Source: Micropterus salmoides (lineage: Eukaryota; Chordata; Actinopteri; Centrarchiformes; Centrarchidae). From it: DNA of 64,000 nt. Position numbers and translations under genes: made by a program. The DNA lies in contig NW_024041150.1 of assembly GCF_014851395.1 (NCBI RefSeq), positions 5,322,891 to 5,386,890 on the forward strand, given 5' to 3'. The notes under the pieces were generated by a model. The model did not search any database and was not told the DNA's origin. It saw only the letters and a list, made by a program, of their open reading frames with translations. Below are positions 49,796-57,500 of this stretch, one piece after another (the stretch's first letter is position 1; each line of letters begins with the position of its first letter).

Positions 49796-52700
49796 CATCA
49801 CCTCCCTCCACTGGGAGTTTTCCTTAACGGCGTGCTGCCACCTTGTGTTTGCACGATGTAACTGCAGCCAGTGTGACTGTAATGAGACTGGTCAGAAAGG
49901 CAAACACAAATCTTGACATTACAGCTTATAATAATAATTTAGACATCAGCACTGCGTGTCAGCAGTAATACAGCTTTAGTAATCCGCGCTGTGATCAGTC
50001 TGTCACGCTCTCTGCCGGAGACTGAAACGTCCGGACAGCCGTTGGTTCAGATATTCACAAACATGTGGTGGTGATTTTTCATGTAGTGCTACCCACAGGT
50101 CAGGATTTCCTCTTGTCCATCACATGTCACCTCTACAGCTAATAACCGAGCTGTACTTTAAGATTAACCAGTGGTGGACAAAGTACGCAAATCCTGTACC
50201 TGAGTGAAAGTACAGATATCCTTCTTGAAATCACTCCACTAAAGGTAGAAGTCTTCAATTTAACTATAAAAGTACCTGCATTTAAAAATACTCAAGTATT
50301 TAACAGTGAAAAGTACTATGATGCTTCTGTTTGTTTGGTTGCTGATGTAATATAAAAAACGATCATCTAAATTTTGCCAATTAATTCAATCAGCTAATGG
50401 CGTCAGCTGTAATTTATGAGAAAACATCCTTTTTTGTAAACTCTTCATGTGTTTTGTGTGTAAAAAGTACAATATCTCCGTCTGAGATGGACGAGGAGAA
50501 GAAATTACTCAAGTAAAATACAAGTACCTCAAATTTGTTCTTAACTTGAGTAAATGTACTTACTGTCCACCACTGACGTTAACAGCATGATCACATTTTA
50601 ACATTAAGTTAGCACTTGGTCGTCAGGAGAAGTGCCTGTGAACGCATCAGACTGACTGAAAGACGAGGTTAGGATAGCGCAGCATTTTATTTGATTTAAT
50701 TAATTTAAAGTATATATATTTTTACACTTTTCACTGCAGTTAGTGCTAAACTACAAAGTTCTCTGAAGGAAACGTCCTTTAAGTTGTTTCACAGATCTTT
50801 AAAGTGTTGAAAAACATGTGGATCCGTGTTCAGCCAGTTTATATTATTAAATTTAGCTTCATGATTTTATTGTGACGGAGACACCCTGTCTAACTAATTA
50901 GCGTCATTTGGGTTCCTTAAAGAACCTCTTTCTTAACCAACGAACACAGAGGAACTTAAATAAATACATTTAAAATGGCACGACATTAAAGAATGTTGCA
51001 TCATTCTGTAAAACCCCTTTACCGCCCCTGAACCTGCTGCTGCTTCCTCCTCTCTGTTGCCGCTGGCGTTGAGCCATCTTGTATTCAGCCCTCAGGATTC
51101 GCCTCAGGCCGGCGCATTAAAGATTGATCGCTGATTTAGTTCTCCCCTTAAGCTTTTAACCTCGGCGCTTCGCTGCCTGATGTGAACCGACAGCTGAGCT
51201 TTGACTCCAGATATCACCGTCGAATCCTCGCGGCCCCACCGAAGCCTGATGTTTCCCCTCAGCCGCAGGGTGAGCCGGGCAGATTGTGTCTGCAGCTGAA
51301 ACATTCAAGCTCGCATGGCTGCGGCATTAAACTGAAAACGTCCTCTTCGGAGTCTGACCTGCAGTCAGTGGTTATCTGAAGGAACAGCTTATCGCCGTAT
51401 AGCCATTCCCTTCACGGCTAAAGTGAAAGGAGTCTCTGCACGAGAGGGGCGTCTCTATATTGAATCACCTGTTGACATCATTCGTTTCCCTTCAGTATAA
51501 AAGGTCAGCTCACCTGTGTTCTGTACCTGAGACGTTGCTGCTGTTACACAGCGCGTTCCAGGGACGCACCGAATGTTCGGCCACCGAAATGAACCGTCCG
51601 AAAGTAGCCCAAAAAAAAGCACTTTCGGTGTTCGGCCTAATAAGTCAGAAGATTTTACTGAACAATTATGTTTTGACATGTCGGCAGTGTGGAAGCATTT
51701 TAAAGTGTCTGAGAAAGAAAAGTGTTTTTTCCTCAGTGTTTCCCACAGGATGTGGACAGACTATGGTGGGGGGGCCCGGGGGGGGGTCCAGGGCCCGCGG
51801 GGGCCCGAGGGGGTCCGGTAAAGTAAATTACATGCGTTTACTTTTAATGGACACATGTAATATGATTTATACTTTCTGTGAATATATAATCCAATCCTGT
51901 ACAGACGTCTTATTTTGAAAACCGGACGTTGTCACATGCGTTTCCGCCTAAATCCATCCAGTCCGACCCGGTTTGATAAATAATGTTGTAACATGAAGAC
52001 TTCACAGCCTCTCTTCAGGCAGGACTCTCTAACCTGCCTGTCAGCTCGCTGTGGGCTGCTTCACTTACCGTAAAGGCTTGAATACGTGTGCACTCCAAAT
52101 GTAGGTGCGGCCAGCTTCATCTCTTTCTCAGAAAGGAGAGACAGAAACACTCAAAGCGGTTCTTTTCTAAGAAATCAGCCACAGATGGAGCCGATGTGCT
52201 GAAATGCTTCCACACTGCCGACACATCAAAACATAATTGTTCGGTAAAATTTATTGTCTTTTGCCTTATTGGGCCGAACACCAGAAGTGCTTTTTTATTT
52301 ATTTTTTAAGTTGTTGTTGCTATTTTTGGCCATTTAATTTCGGTGGATTCGCTGCATCCTTAATCTTCCCTGTACCATTTTCCCACAGGAGGCCTTTGTC
52401 TCCTGCCAGGCCGTTGTTCTTAATTTACTTGCCTGGTAAAATAAAGGTACAACAAATATATAAAAATATTTCCTCTCGCCGGCTGTAGAAGGTAACGTCG
52501 TGATTCCACGTTCTGCACCTGGAAACTAAAGTGAGCTCTGCTGCAGGAGGAGGTTCAGTGTCCTGGAGAAATGAGTTATTAAACTGGTGAAGTGTTTCCT
52601 GAAGTGTCCCGTTGCTCTGAAGCTGGATTAGCAGCTGCTTGCTAACAGGTGTGCTCAGTCACCTTTTTTTCATTCCTAGACAAATGAACTTGCATCTCAG

Positions 52701-54985
52701 AGATGCAAGAGCTCCAACATTGATCACATGTCTGACTTTTAATTGAGTTTTATTTCATCCAGTCATTTTTCACGGTGTTCCCTCCATCATGTTAACTCGT
52801 TTCATTTTTTACCCCCTCCCCTCTTTTTTCTTTTCCATTCTCCTTTTCTTCTACTTGATCTCATATTCGACCCTTTTCTCATCTCATTTCCTTCCTCTTG
52901 TTTCTTTCTTTGTCCCTCTCACTCCTCTCTGTCGCACCTCCTCCTCCATCTTCCTCCATGTTTTCCTCTCCTCCTCATTATCCCGTTCTTTCTTTGATCT
53001 GTCCTCCTCTTCACCCTGAAGGACCCCTCTGTGTCCAGGCCCCCCCTCAGACATGCCGACCTTCACTCCTCCTCCTCCTCCTCCTCCCTCCTCCGTCGCC
53101 CCAGCACCTCCTCCCTGCACCTCCCTTCCTCCTCCTCCACCTCCCTCATTACAGATCACTCCCACCACCACCAACCCCGACACCACGGCCCCTCAGCTCC
53201 TGCACCTCCTCCGCCGCACCCCCCCTCGCAGACATCACGGCCCCCGAGCTCGGGCCTCTCATCCTGGGGACTCTCAGGTAACCTGCCGGCCCTCCGCCTC
53301 CGCTCTCCACCAGCCAAACAGTTTCTCCTTTTTCTTTTATCTGTTCATTGATTATTCATTCCATCATTCCGCAGCAGGAGTTTTAAAATCCGAGGGAAAG
53401 TAAATGGATCATTTATCCAGAAGGAATGTTCTCCTGTGTGCTCAGACTTCATGTTAGGATCTGTTTATCTAACAATGTCTCAGACTTATTATTATTATGG
53501 TCCACCAGAAATAAGTATTCAGGATCAACTAAAATTCAGCGCAGGAGGGAAAAATCTTTTAATACCGTGCGTTATGTTTTATTCTAAAATCTTATTTATC
53601 TTTATTTCATATGTTTAAAATAATCACTCATGTGCCTCTAGGGTCCAGTAAAATAAAATGCGTTTCTGTCACTGAGTTCGTTTCCAGCATTAACTCGTGA
53701 TATTTCTCTGCATCATAAAGGCGGAGAAATCATACGACACGACTAATAGCTCGATAACGTGAGCGGTGTTGTGGGTTAGCAAACCGCTACAGCAGCATGT
53801 CGTGGTGACCTGAACGCCTGTGGGCAGGTCATTCAAACATTTAGCTCGCGTGGTCTGATTCAAGAGATTCATTTGTTTCCTCCCACCTGCCAACTGAAAT
53901 TCAGTTTCTCTAAATGTCAACATGTTCACTTTACAGCTTTGTGCTCTAATTGTTTCTCCTCCTCCTTTTCCTCCTCCTCCTTCTTTTCCTGCTCCTCCTG
54001 CTCCTTCTTCTGCTCCTCCTGCTCTTTCTTCTGCTCCTGCTGCTCATCCTCCTCCTGCTGATCCTCCTCCTGCTGCTGCTCCTTCTGCTCATCCTGATCC
54101 TCCTCCTGCTGCTCCTCCTGCTCCTCCTCCTGCTGATCCTTCTGCTCCTCCTCCTCCTGCTCTTCCTCCTGCTGCTCCTTCTGCTCATCCTGATCCTCCT
54201 GCTGATCCTCCTGCTGCTCCTCCTCCTCCTGCTCTTCCTCCTCCTGCTCTTCCTCCTGCTGCTCCTCCTCCTCCTGCTGCTCCTCCTGCTGCTCCTCCTG
54301 CTCTTCCTCCTCCTGCTCTTCCTCCTGCTGCTCCTCCTCCTCCTGCTGCTCCTCCTGCTGCTCCTCCTGCTCCTCCTCCTCCTGCTCCTCCTCCTCCTCC
54401 TGCTCTTCCTCCTGCTGCTCCTCCTGCTCCTCCTCCTCCTCCTCAGGTGTCCAGCAGCAGTTTCTGGTTGTGTCTGACCGGCGTCCGGCTGTCTCAGGTC
54501 AAAGCCTCCACAGCGTCGCGCTGAGTTACGGCACTCTGCCCCGGGCTCCTCGCCGAGCCCCGCCTCCCTCCAACACCGCCTCCCTCCCCAGGCCCAGAGT
54601 CTCCTCCGGTCCGGCCCCCCTGCCGGCTCCACAGAATCTGTACGCCACCCTGTCTTACCCTCGTCGCTCAGCCAACACCGCCTCTAACGGTCACTACCGG
54701 CAACCATCGCTGCCCGGCAACGCTCCGCAGCACCTCGGCCCCCCGCAGCCGCTCCGCCTGGACATGCCCCCTGAGAGCGACTGGCGCCGTGACACGGACT
54801 ACAGGACCGTCCGACCCAGCTCCTCCTGGGACCCCCGCACCGCTCGCCTCCGCCAGCCCCCCCCGGCCCCGCCCCGCAGGGACCCCCAGCTCTGCTCGCT
54901 CTGCCAGCAGCTTCCCGCGGAGCCGTCCCGTCCCTACTGCCTGTCCTGTGGCGCCTACGTGGCTCGGTTCCGCCCGGCCAGCTGA
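27277..54985 (+). CDS. usp54: usp54: ubiquitin-specific peptidase 54, 20 exons, 5' coding exon missing
   Basis: Exons: 27277-27369, 27461-27593, 27680-27793, 28713-28795, 28937-29039, 29145-29291, 29369-29518, 35006-35174, 35479-35670, 37396-37530, 38828-39554, 39843-39964, 40708-40860, 41810-41929, 43863-44061, 45955-46838, 48143-48240, 49638-49754, 53022-53277, 54447-54985. About 1,510 codons; the human protein has about 1,680. The first eight encode the USP fold, from [20 protein letters not shown] through [11 protein letters not shown] (His box) and [19 protein letters not shown]. The Cys box (NSCFLNSALQ in relatives) should lie in the missing first exon. The long tail is Ser/Pro/Gln-rich and conserved in patches ([35 protein letters not shown]). 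Family knowledge: USP53/USP54 were long annotated as inactive; recent biochemistry reports K63-chain-directed activity. The assembled frame has two 2-bp indels (exons 2 and 4). Confidence 0.95.
27461..27593 (+). CDS. usp54: usp54 exon 2, with a 2-bp deletion
   Basis: Starts [20 protein letters not shown] and, after a break, continues [20 protein letters not shown] and CF. The exon is 133 bp, where 135 (45 codons) is expected. At 27521-27530 (agcgcgcgcc) only one base stands where the Leu codon between Ala and Ala-Lys-Thr should be. Read literally, the shifted frame meets TGA at the junction with the next exon. Protein conservation resumes in the correct frame, so a sequence error in the GC run is likely. 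Confidence 0.93.
27680..27793 (+). CDS. usp54: usp54 exon 3
   Basis: 38 codons in phase 0. [20 protein letters not shown] is followed by [18 protein letters not shown]. Acceptor tttctgcag, donor gtgaga. Almost identical to other vertebrates. Confidence 0.95.
28205..28492 (-). repeat. Dispersed repeat family C, copy 2 (inverted)
   Basis: The reverse complement matches 18886-19194: cgatacagcatagtatcgcg, atcgatacatcaagtattga, gttttccttcggggacaca and ctggtgattcccacccct. It sits in usp54 intron 3. Confidence 0.75.
28713..28795 (+). CDS. usp54: usp54 exon 4, start obscured by TG run
   Basis: Encodes [20 protein letters not shown] and YISTTSLC. The Cys residues belong to the USP zinc-finger-like insertion. 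The only upstream AG (gtcag, ending 28710) would add two bases (TG) before the needed TGT codon, shifting the frame by +2. The extra TG lies in a TG run. I give the start needed for the frame. The donor gtaagt follows at 28796. Confidence 0.9.
28937..29039 (+). CDS. usp54: usp54 exon 5
   Basis: The acceptor cttcctcag ends at 28936. It completes the Cys codon, then encodes [20 protein letters not shown] and [14 protein letters not shown]. The donor gtaaga starts at 29040. One residue (Thr) fewer than human in NAS-MGDL. Confidence 0.94.
29145..29291 (+). CDS. usp54: usp54 exon 6
   Basis: 49 codons in phase 0. Includes [20 protein letters not shown] and [20 protein letters not shown], a conserved core strand-helix of the USP fold. 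Acceptor cctcctcctcag, donor gtaaga. Confidence 0.95.
29369..29518 (+). CDS. usp54: usp54 exon 7, His box
   Basis: 50 codons in phase 0. [20 protein letters not shown] holds the catalytic-type His. [11 protein letters not shown] holds the position of the third catalytic residue. Acceptor ctctctgcag, donor gtatac. Confidence 0.96.
29870..30115 (+). repeat. Dispersed repeat family E, copy 1
   Basis: Shares tatattgcacctttc, aaagaaaatattaaatga, ctctaataaagg-like and gattatgtcaagagtcgctc with 33526-33800. In usp54 intron 7. Confidence 0.65.
30116..33110. other. usp54 intron 7 interior, repeats only
   Basis: A stretch near 30590-30660 (gcccgatcgatatgagatg) and one ending near 31795 (ttcaaaatcgctcaacccta) look like hAT-MITE scraps. 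There is a pyrimidine-rich patch at 31965-32150, a (CA)n run at about 32289-32306 and a poly-T run of about 20 at 32456-32476. No exon found. Confidence 0.4.
33115..33970 (+). repeat. Dispersed repeat family E, copy 2, with internal direct repeats
   Basis: The string cttgttgaactacaaaagga with acccag(t/c)ggaatcgcagt occurs at about 33123-33160 and again at about 33928-33968. Between them lies the second copy of the tatattgcacctttc ... gagtcgctccttcca sequence (33526-33730). The small ORFs 33161-33367 and 33682-33909 lie within this repeat. Confidence 0.6.
33971..35005. other. usp54 intron 7, 3' part
   Basis: AT-rich. No exon before the acceptor at 35005. Confidence 0.45.
35006..35174 (+). CDS. 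usp54: usp54 exon 8, end of USP domain
   Basis: The acceptor gtcccctgcag ends at 35005. [20 protein letters not shown] and [20 protein letters not shown] close the catalytic domain, followed by ACYDSEDSG. The donor gtaact is followed by a GTA-rich intron. Confidence 0.95.
35479..35670 (+). CDS. usp54: usp54 exon 9
   Basis: Phase 1 start. [20 protein letters not shown] and [20 protein letters not shown] match the conserved Ser-rich patch after the USP domain. Acceptor ccccggccag, donor gtgggt. Confidence 0.94.
   Translation, partial: AASSPSPATLAPIRRRRATHTDSPPTRTMSPWPVTTPLTPREPSSAPSAQTDRCTPRSAAWIP
35765..37030. repeat. MITE fragments of the gattaat family in usp54 intron 9
   Basis: Two fragments resemble the 7190-7422 element: about 35765-35915 (accgattaattcatctgttg, cttcagatgtcttgtgttgt) and about 36850-37025 (agagctggaacaattagttg, agcagattaatcaata). 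The DNA between them is AT-rich. Confidence 0.5.
37396..37530 (+). CDS. usp54: usp54 exon 10
   Basis: [20 protein letters not shown] and [20 protein letters not shown] then GYHSE. The acceptor is an unusual gttgctaag and the donor is gtaggc. Conserved ends (GH-TDSE, SGYHSEG) fix both borders. Confidence 0.92.
37531..38827. other. usp54 intron 10
   Basis: AT-rich with no repeat borders seen. The last 270 bp (from about 38560) is a long pyrimidine tract leading to the acceptor of exon 11. The ORF that appears to start in it at 38557 is intronic up to 38827. Confidence 0.6.
38828..39554 (+). CDS. usp54: usp54 exon 11, Ser/Pro-rich
   Basis: 727 bp. Begins [19 protein letters not shown] after a 270-bp pyrimidine tract. 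Carries [18 protein letters not shown] with two poly-Ser runs, [34 protein letters not shown], a run of eight prolines (about 39440-39465) and [20 protein letters not shown], and ends LNLGDR. Those conserved patches match USP54; the rest is probably disordered. The donor gtgacg starts at 39555. Confidence 0.94.
39843..39964 (+). CDS. usp54: usp54 exon 12
   Basis: Acceptor cattctcttctcttcag. [20 protein letters not shown] and [27 protein letters not shown] is conserved with human USP54. The donor gtacga starts at 39965, phase 1. Confidence 0.88.
40655..40880. repeat. Microsatellites on both sides of usp54 exon 13
   Basis: (TG)n at about 40661-40687 lies 20 bp before the acceptor. (CA)n at 40862-40880 begins inside the donor site itself. 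Confidence 0.95.
40708..40860 (+). CDS. usp54: usp54 exon 13, charged coiled-coil segment
   Basis: [20 protein letters not shown] then a Gln/Glu/Arg helix and [17 protein letters not shown]. It is strongly conserved in the family and likely a short coiled coil. The acceptor ccccctgcag comes after a (TG)n run. The donor gtacacacac is itself the start of a (CA)n run. Confidence 0.95.
41776..41799. repeat. (GT)n microsatellite before usp54 exon 14
   Basis: About twelve GT units end ten bases before the acceptor cag. Confidence 0.95.
41810..41929 (+). CDS. usp54: usp54 exon 14
   Basis: [20 protein letters not shown] and [20 protein letters not shown]: an alpha-helical, MIT-like hairpin pattern conserved in USP53/54. 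Acceptor ttatcctgcag after a (GT)n run, donor gtaagc. Confidence 0.93.
42216..42257. repeat. (CA)n microsatellite
   Basis: About 20 CA units in usp54 intron 14. Confidence 0.97.
42680..43210. repeat. Dispersed repeat family D, copy
   Basis: Includes actgaaaacgcacatgaagt and aaaacactaccccggagggg. It resembles 18441-18870. Non-coding. In usp54 intron 14. Confidence 0.4.
43863..44061 (+). CDS. usp54: usp54 exon 15, with poly-Gln
   Basis: Completes a Ser codon, then [20 protein letters not shown] and [13 protein letters not shown]. Nine consecutive CAG codons (43964-43990) and a further Gln-rich stretch follow. Acceptor acacggctgcag, donor gtacca. The helix before the poly-Gln continues the helical hairpin of the previous exon. 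Confidence 0.93.
44381..44812. mobile_element. hAT-type MITE with 13-bp inverted ends
   Basis: Left end tagggctggacaa and right end ttgtccagcccta are perfect inverted copies, 432 bp apart. Flanking 8-mers tttagaat and tttgaaat agree at 6 of 8 positions, consistent with an aged 8-bp hAT target-site duplication. The interior is AT-rich and non-coding. In usp54 intron 15. Confidence 0.8.
45270..45950. repeat. Compound CA/CT repeat abutting usp54 exon 16
   Basis: A (CA)n start, then many cacttatacacacacaca units with growing CA length, then (CA)n at 45841-45874 and (CT)n at about 45886-45948. A 70-bp unique block (ccctgtgtttagccagagct ... tgctgcaggccaac) is present twice, at about 45309 and 45485, so one 176-bp segment is tandemly duplicated. 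The ORFs across it are artefacts. Confidence 0.96.
45955..46838 (+). CDS. usp54: usp54 exon 16, 884 bp Pro-rich
   Basis: The acceptor gtgcag follows a long (CT)n tract. Begins [21 protein letters not shown] Pro-rich, probably disordered region follows. Near the end are [17 protein letters not shown] and [18 protein letters not shown], matching human patches (SWVNITRFCDSQ; ELESLYQASL). The donor gtagga starts at 46839. The exon is shorter than the mammalian equivalent region. Confidence 0.93.
47090..47930 (+). repeat. Dispersed repeat family B, two units
   Basis: Two units (about 47090-47460 and 47465-47930) share cttcctgtttcacggcaaat-like, gtcaatgcctttagaagg and aaacggctgacttcctgtt blocks with the copy at 11195-12290. 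Unit borders carry the ggtggcgctatgac motif. In usp54 intron 16. Confidence 0.75.
48143..48240 (+). CDS. usp54: usp54 exon 17
   Basis: [20 protein letters not shown] and [20 protein letters not shown] matches human. The acceptor tag comes directly after a (TA)n(TG)n run; the donor is gtaccg. Phases 1 and 0 fit the neighbours. Confidence 0.85.
48241..49637. other. usp54 intron 17
   Basis: AT-rich, no exon or repeat with clear borders. Confidence 0.45.
49638..49754 (+). CDS. usp54: usp54 exon 18, NAGNAG acceptor
   Basis: [20 protein letters not shown] then [38 protein letters not shown] is nearly invariant in USP54. The acceptor gtgcagcag allows inclusion or skipping of one Gln (start 49638 or 49641). 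The donor gtaagt is followed by (CA)n at 49758-49794. Confidence 0.94.
49758..49794. repeat. (CA)n microsatellite just after usp54 exon 18
   Basis: Starts three bases after the gtaagt donor hexamer, about 18 CA units. Confidence 0.95.
50169..50575. mobile_element. hAT-type MITE (cagtggtggac family)
   Basis: Perfect 12-bp inverted ends cagtggtggaca and tgtccaccactg. The flanks agattaac and acgttaac match at 6 of 8, as expected for an old 8-bp target duplication. 407 bp, AT-rich and non-coding. The interior shares actcaagtaaaatacaagta with the copy at 25690-26346. Confidence 0.85.
50576..51558. other. usp54 intron 18, 5' part
   Basis: No exon fitting the usp54 frame. A small + ORF at 51182-51379 shows no family similarity that I recognise. 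Confidence 0.35.
51559..52366. mobile_element. hAT (BED-finger) element remnant in fold-back form
   Basis: Left end cagggacgcaccgaatgttc; the right end region has ttcggtggattcgctgcatc. Two arms of about 180 bp (about 51559-51735 and 52140-52310) are inverted copies of each other. Each encodes the beginning of a BED zinc-finger transposase: [15 protein letters not shown] on the + strand, and a similar SVWKHF reading on the minus strand of the second arm. The centre holds unrelated G-rich repeat sequence (about 51740-51830). No full transposase is present. Confidence 0.65.
53022..53277 (+). CDS. usp54: usp54 exon 19, Ser/Pro/His-rich
   Basis: I place the acceptor at ccctgaag (ends 53021), which keeps phase 0 and gives [20 protein letters not shown], aligning with the human segment with a Ser run. 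It continues with [19 protein letters not shown] and ends GLSSWGLSG before the donor gtaacc. A second possible acceptor (gtgtccag, ends 53038) would change the frame and fit less well. Confidence 0.75.
53278..53945. other. usp54 intron 19, 5' part
   Basis: Ordinary intron sequence, no exon recognised. Confidence 0.5.
53946..54446. repeat. CTCCTG/CTCCTC minisatellite forming the acceptor tract of the last usp54 exon
   Basis: About 500 bp of cctcctgctcctcct-type units, almost pure pyrimidine interrupted by G every 3-12 bases, ending in the acceptor cctcag at 54446. It is open in five frames (Leu-rich, Pro/Ala-rich, and Arg/Ser-rich on the minus strand); these ORFs are by-products. Confidence 0.97.
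54447..54985 (+). CDS. usp54: usp54 last exon, C-terminal CxxC pair
   Basis: Starts [20 protein letters not shown] after a very long CTC/CTG tract, matching the human VQQFL-DRG region. Contains [32 protein letters not shown] and the conserved [11 protein letters not shown]. The end is [20 protein letters not shown] and [10 protein letters not shown], then TGA. Two CxxC motifs 12 residues apart suggest a small zinc-binding knuckle. Confidence 0.93.
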
Positions 54986-55288
54986 TCAGACCCCCCCCCC
55001 CCCCCCCCCTTTCATTTTAAAGCTTTTCTTCTGTTCCACAAGTCTCGTATCCGTCGCCACGAGCTCCACGGCGAGGATCCAGACAGACGGAACGTGACGT
55101 CTCTGTATTTAAAATGTGCCAACACGTTGGTGGATAAAACTCTCTGATTGGCTCCGATCATCAGGCGGGAGACACGACAAGCCGCAGCCACACAGACGCA
55201 CCTGCACTGATGCAGAGGTGATTCTGACCCGGGGCGGGACGGCGACCTGCTAACCTGCTGTCTGTTCAGAAAACTGAGACCGGTAATC

Positions 55289-55294
55289 AATAAA
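55289..55294 (+). promoter_or_regulatory. Candidate poly(A) signal for usp54
   Basis: AATAAA about 300 bp after the stop codon. The 3' UTR in between contains a poly-C run (about 54991-55008). Confidence 0.45.
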
Positions 55295-55299
55295 TTAGT

Positions 55300-57340
55300 C
55301 GGGAGCTCTTATTACTCACTTTATCCACCGGGTGTCAGATCAACATAAACAACATGTTTATTTACGGCTCAGTATTTAACTCGGCTGATCTTCCAGGTTC
55401 AGTTTCTTACGTGATGATGAACGGAGTGCGTTTGGGCTTTGGACTGTCGGTCGCCTCTCGTGTTTGAGGACGTCGTGATCCTCATTTTCTGACATTCTTC
55501 AAACCAAACGATTAATTTGATAATTCATGAAAAGAGTCTGCGGTCTCGATGTGCGTCTTACCGGGTCAGCGCCGACAGAAGACGCTCGAACCGCTTCCTC
55601 AAAGATAAAACGATCAGCTCTACTTTTTTTTTGTTTGTTTAGAGTTTAAAATCTACACACAACACCCTGTTTCTATTTTAAATGTGCCAGCTTTTATTTT
55701 GAAAGCATGTTTCAGTGTTTTTATAATGAAGTTGCTTCGTGATCATTTCTAAAGATGCACAGACTCAAACAGCTGCTGGACTAGCCGATCTTTGAATTCA
55801 GTTTTGCAGGTACTGCCTGTAGACCGGAACACTTTTTGTTTTACAAAGCAAAGAAGAAATGTTCAAGTCAAGCTCGATGTTTGCGTGCATTTGACCGAAG
55901 AATCGGATCAGGGCTCGCCCTCGCTCTGCGATCAAAGCCCCGGATCGCTGCGTCACTAACAAAGTGCTGAACGTTTCATTAGGGGTCAAACAGATTTCAT
56001 CTGACCAACAGTCTAAACACAAACACAAATCCACTGCTTCACATCAGTGAAGCTGGAAGCAGGAGAGCTTTTGCGCGGTTTATCTGTAAAAAATAAAACA
56101 CAAACAAAACAAGAACGATCGACGCAGATGATCGACGAGTCTCTTCAGCCTCGGAGGGTTGAATCTGACAGCAGGTGGGAAAAGGAGAATAGGCGGCCGG
56201 GAGCAGAGTGTTAGTGAACAGACAGCAGCTGCGCAAACCTCAACAGGAAATGAAGGACAGCGGAGACACGACAGGAAGGAGAAGAGGAGCTTTTGAAGGA
56301 GTTGGTCTCTCGTTTGAATATAAATCTACTCTACTTATTACTCTATTTATTTTTGTAGGCTAGGAGTTGTGCGTAGATGAATCTATTCTACCTGCCTAAC
56401 ATGAATATACTCTCTCCTATAGACCTGATCTAATTTTCTAAAGGCAGTTAGCCGCCTTGTTTGGGATGTGGAGCCTTCTTATATTGTACACGAGGCTGAT
56501 TTCTGTCTTCTCAGAGCGCATTTAGATTATTAACAAAGCTTTTATTTTGACAGAGTTGCAGCTAATATTTAGCATGACGTATCATAGCCTTGAGAGATTC
56601 GCTCGACGTCGGTGTACTTCTATCGTAATCATGATATATATGCAGATCTGTTTTAGTGCAGCGACTCGACTGCATGTAACTCTACTTTAGTGCACTTCAG
56701 AAGTGTTGACGATAGATTTCTTTCATGTGCTCGTTGCCGGTTTCCTTTTGACATCTCTCCCGTTGTTCAGGGAGACGCTTCTTTACACGTAGGAGCTCGT
56801 TTTTGTACTTTAGATGATGAAGGAATGTGACTTCTGCAGAGTTGATCTTTCCTATACTGCCAAGAACCCGGGGCTGACCCCGCCCGCCTGGTGCTCTAGG
56901 TGAGCTAAAGCAAACAAACCCAAGTCTGGTCTGAAGTCTGAGTCCTTTCACCTGCCGTCGCTCTGCAGATTACGCTTAAAGCTCGGAGGAGCTGAACAGG
57001 ATTCGATCATTTCGTCGCTCCAAACCAAAATTCAACCTCTCACCTGGCAGGAAGTCTTCTTTTCAAAATAATTTAATTTATCTCTGACGTTTTTCAGACC
57101 AGACCTGAGTTCACAGTGATGATGATGATGATTCAAGTGAAGAGAAGTTATTTTTTCACCATGTCGAACTTGTGTTTTTGACTTTTTGCTTCGCCAGATT
57201 TAATTTTGTTTTTTTGTTTTTGGGTATATTTTTGATGCTTATTTTTCTACACTGTAGACTTAACCGAGATGATACGATGATTAAAATGTTTAAAGGAAAA
57301 GTTCATTGTGTCTTTGTCTTGATTCTTATTTTAGTAGCTG
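55300..57340. other. Intergenic DNA between usp54 and mmrn2-like gene
   Basis: No exon recognised. Short ORFs have no family similarity. Confidence 0.45.
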
Positions 57341-57500
57341 TTGAGCCTGCGGTGTTGATGAGGCACTGCGACCCGTCCACCATCGTGTCCCTGAGCAAGA
57401 CTTAACCCCTCGTTGCTCCAGAGGCGTGCGACCTCTGACATACACAGCAATTGTAAGTTACTTTGGATAAAAGCATCAGCTAAATGAAGAAAATGTAAAT
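57341..57500 (+). mobile_element. tRNA-type SINE 3' part
   Basis: Carries tgtccctgagcaagacttaa, cccctcgttgctccagaggc and the typical end ttactttggataaaagcatc followed by agctaaatga. This is the common teleost SINE body and tail; the promoter end is missing or diverged. Confidence 0.65.

Noticed and set aside
51182..51379. Possible extra usp54 exon between exons 18 and 19
   Set aside because: The phase and sequence do not fit. Exon 18 joins exon 19 in phase 0 with good alignment to relatives.
53922..54632. Leu-rich, Pro/Ala-rich and Arg/Ser-rich (SR-like) ORFs on both strands
   Set aside because: All are frames through the CTCCTG minisatellite before the last usp54 exon.
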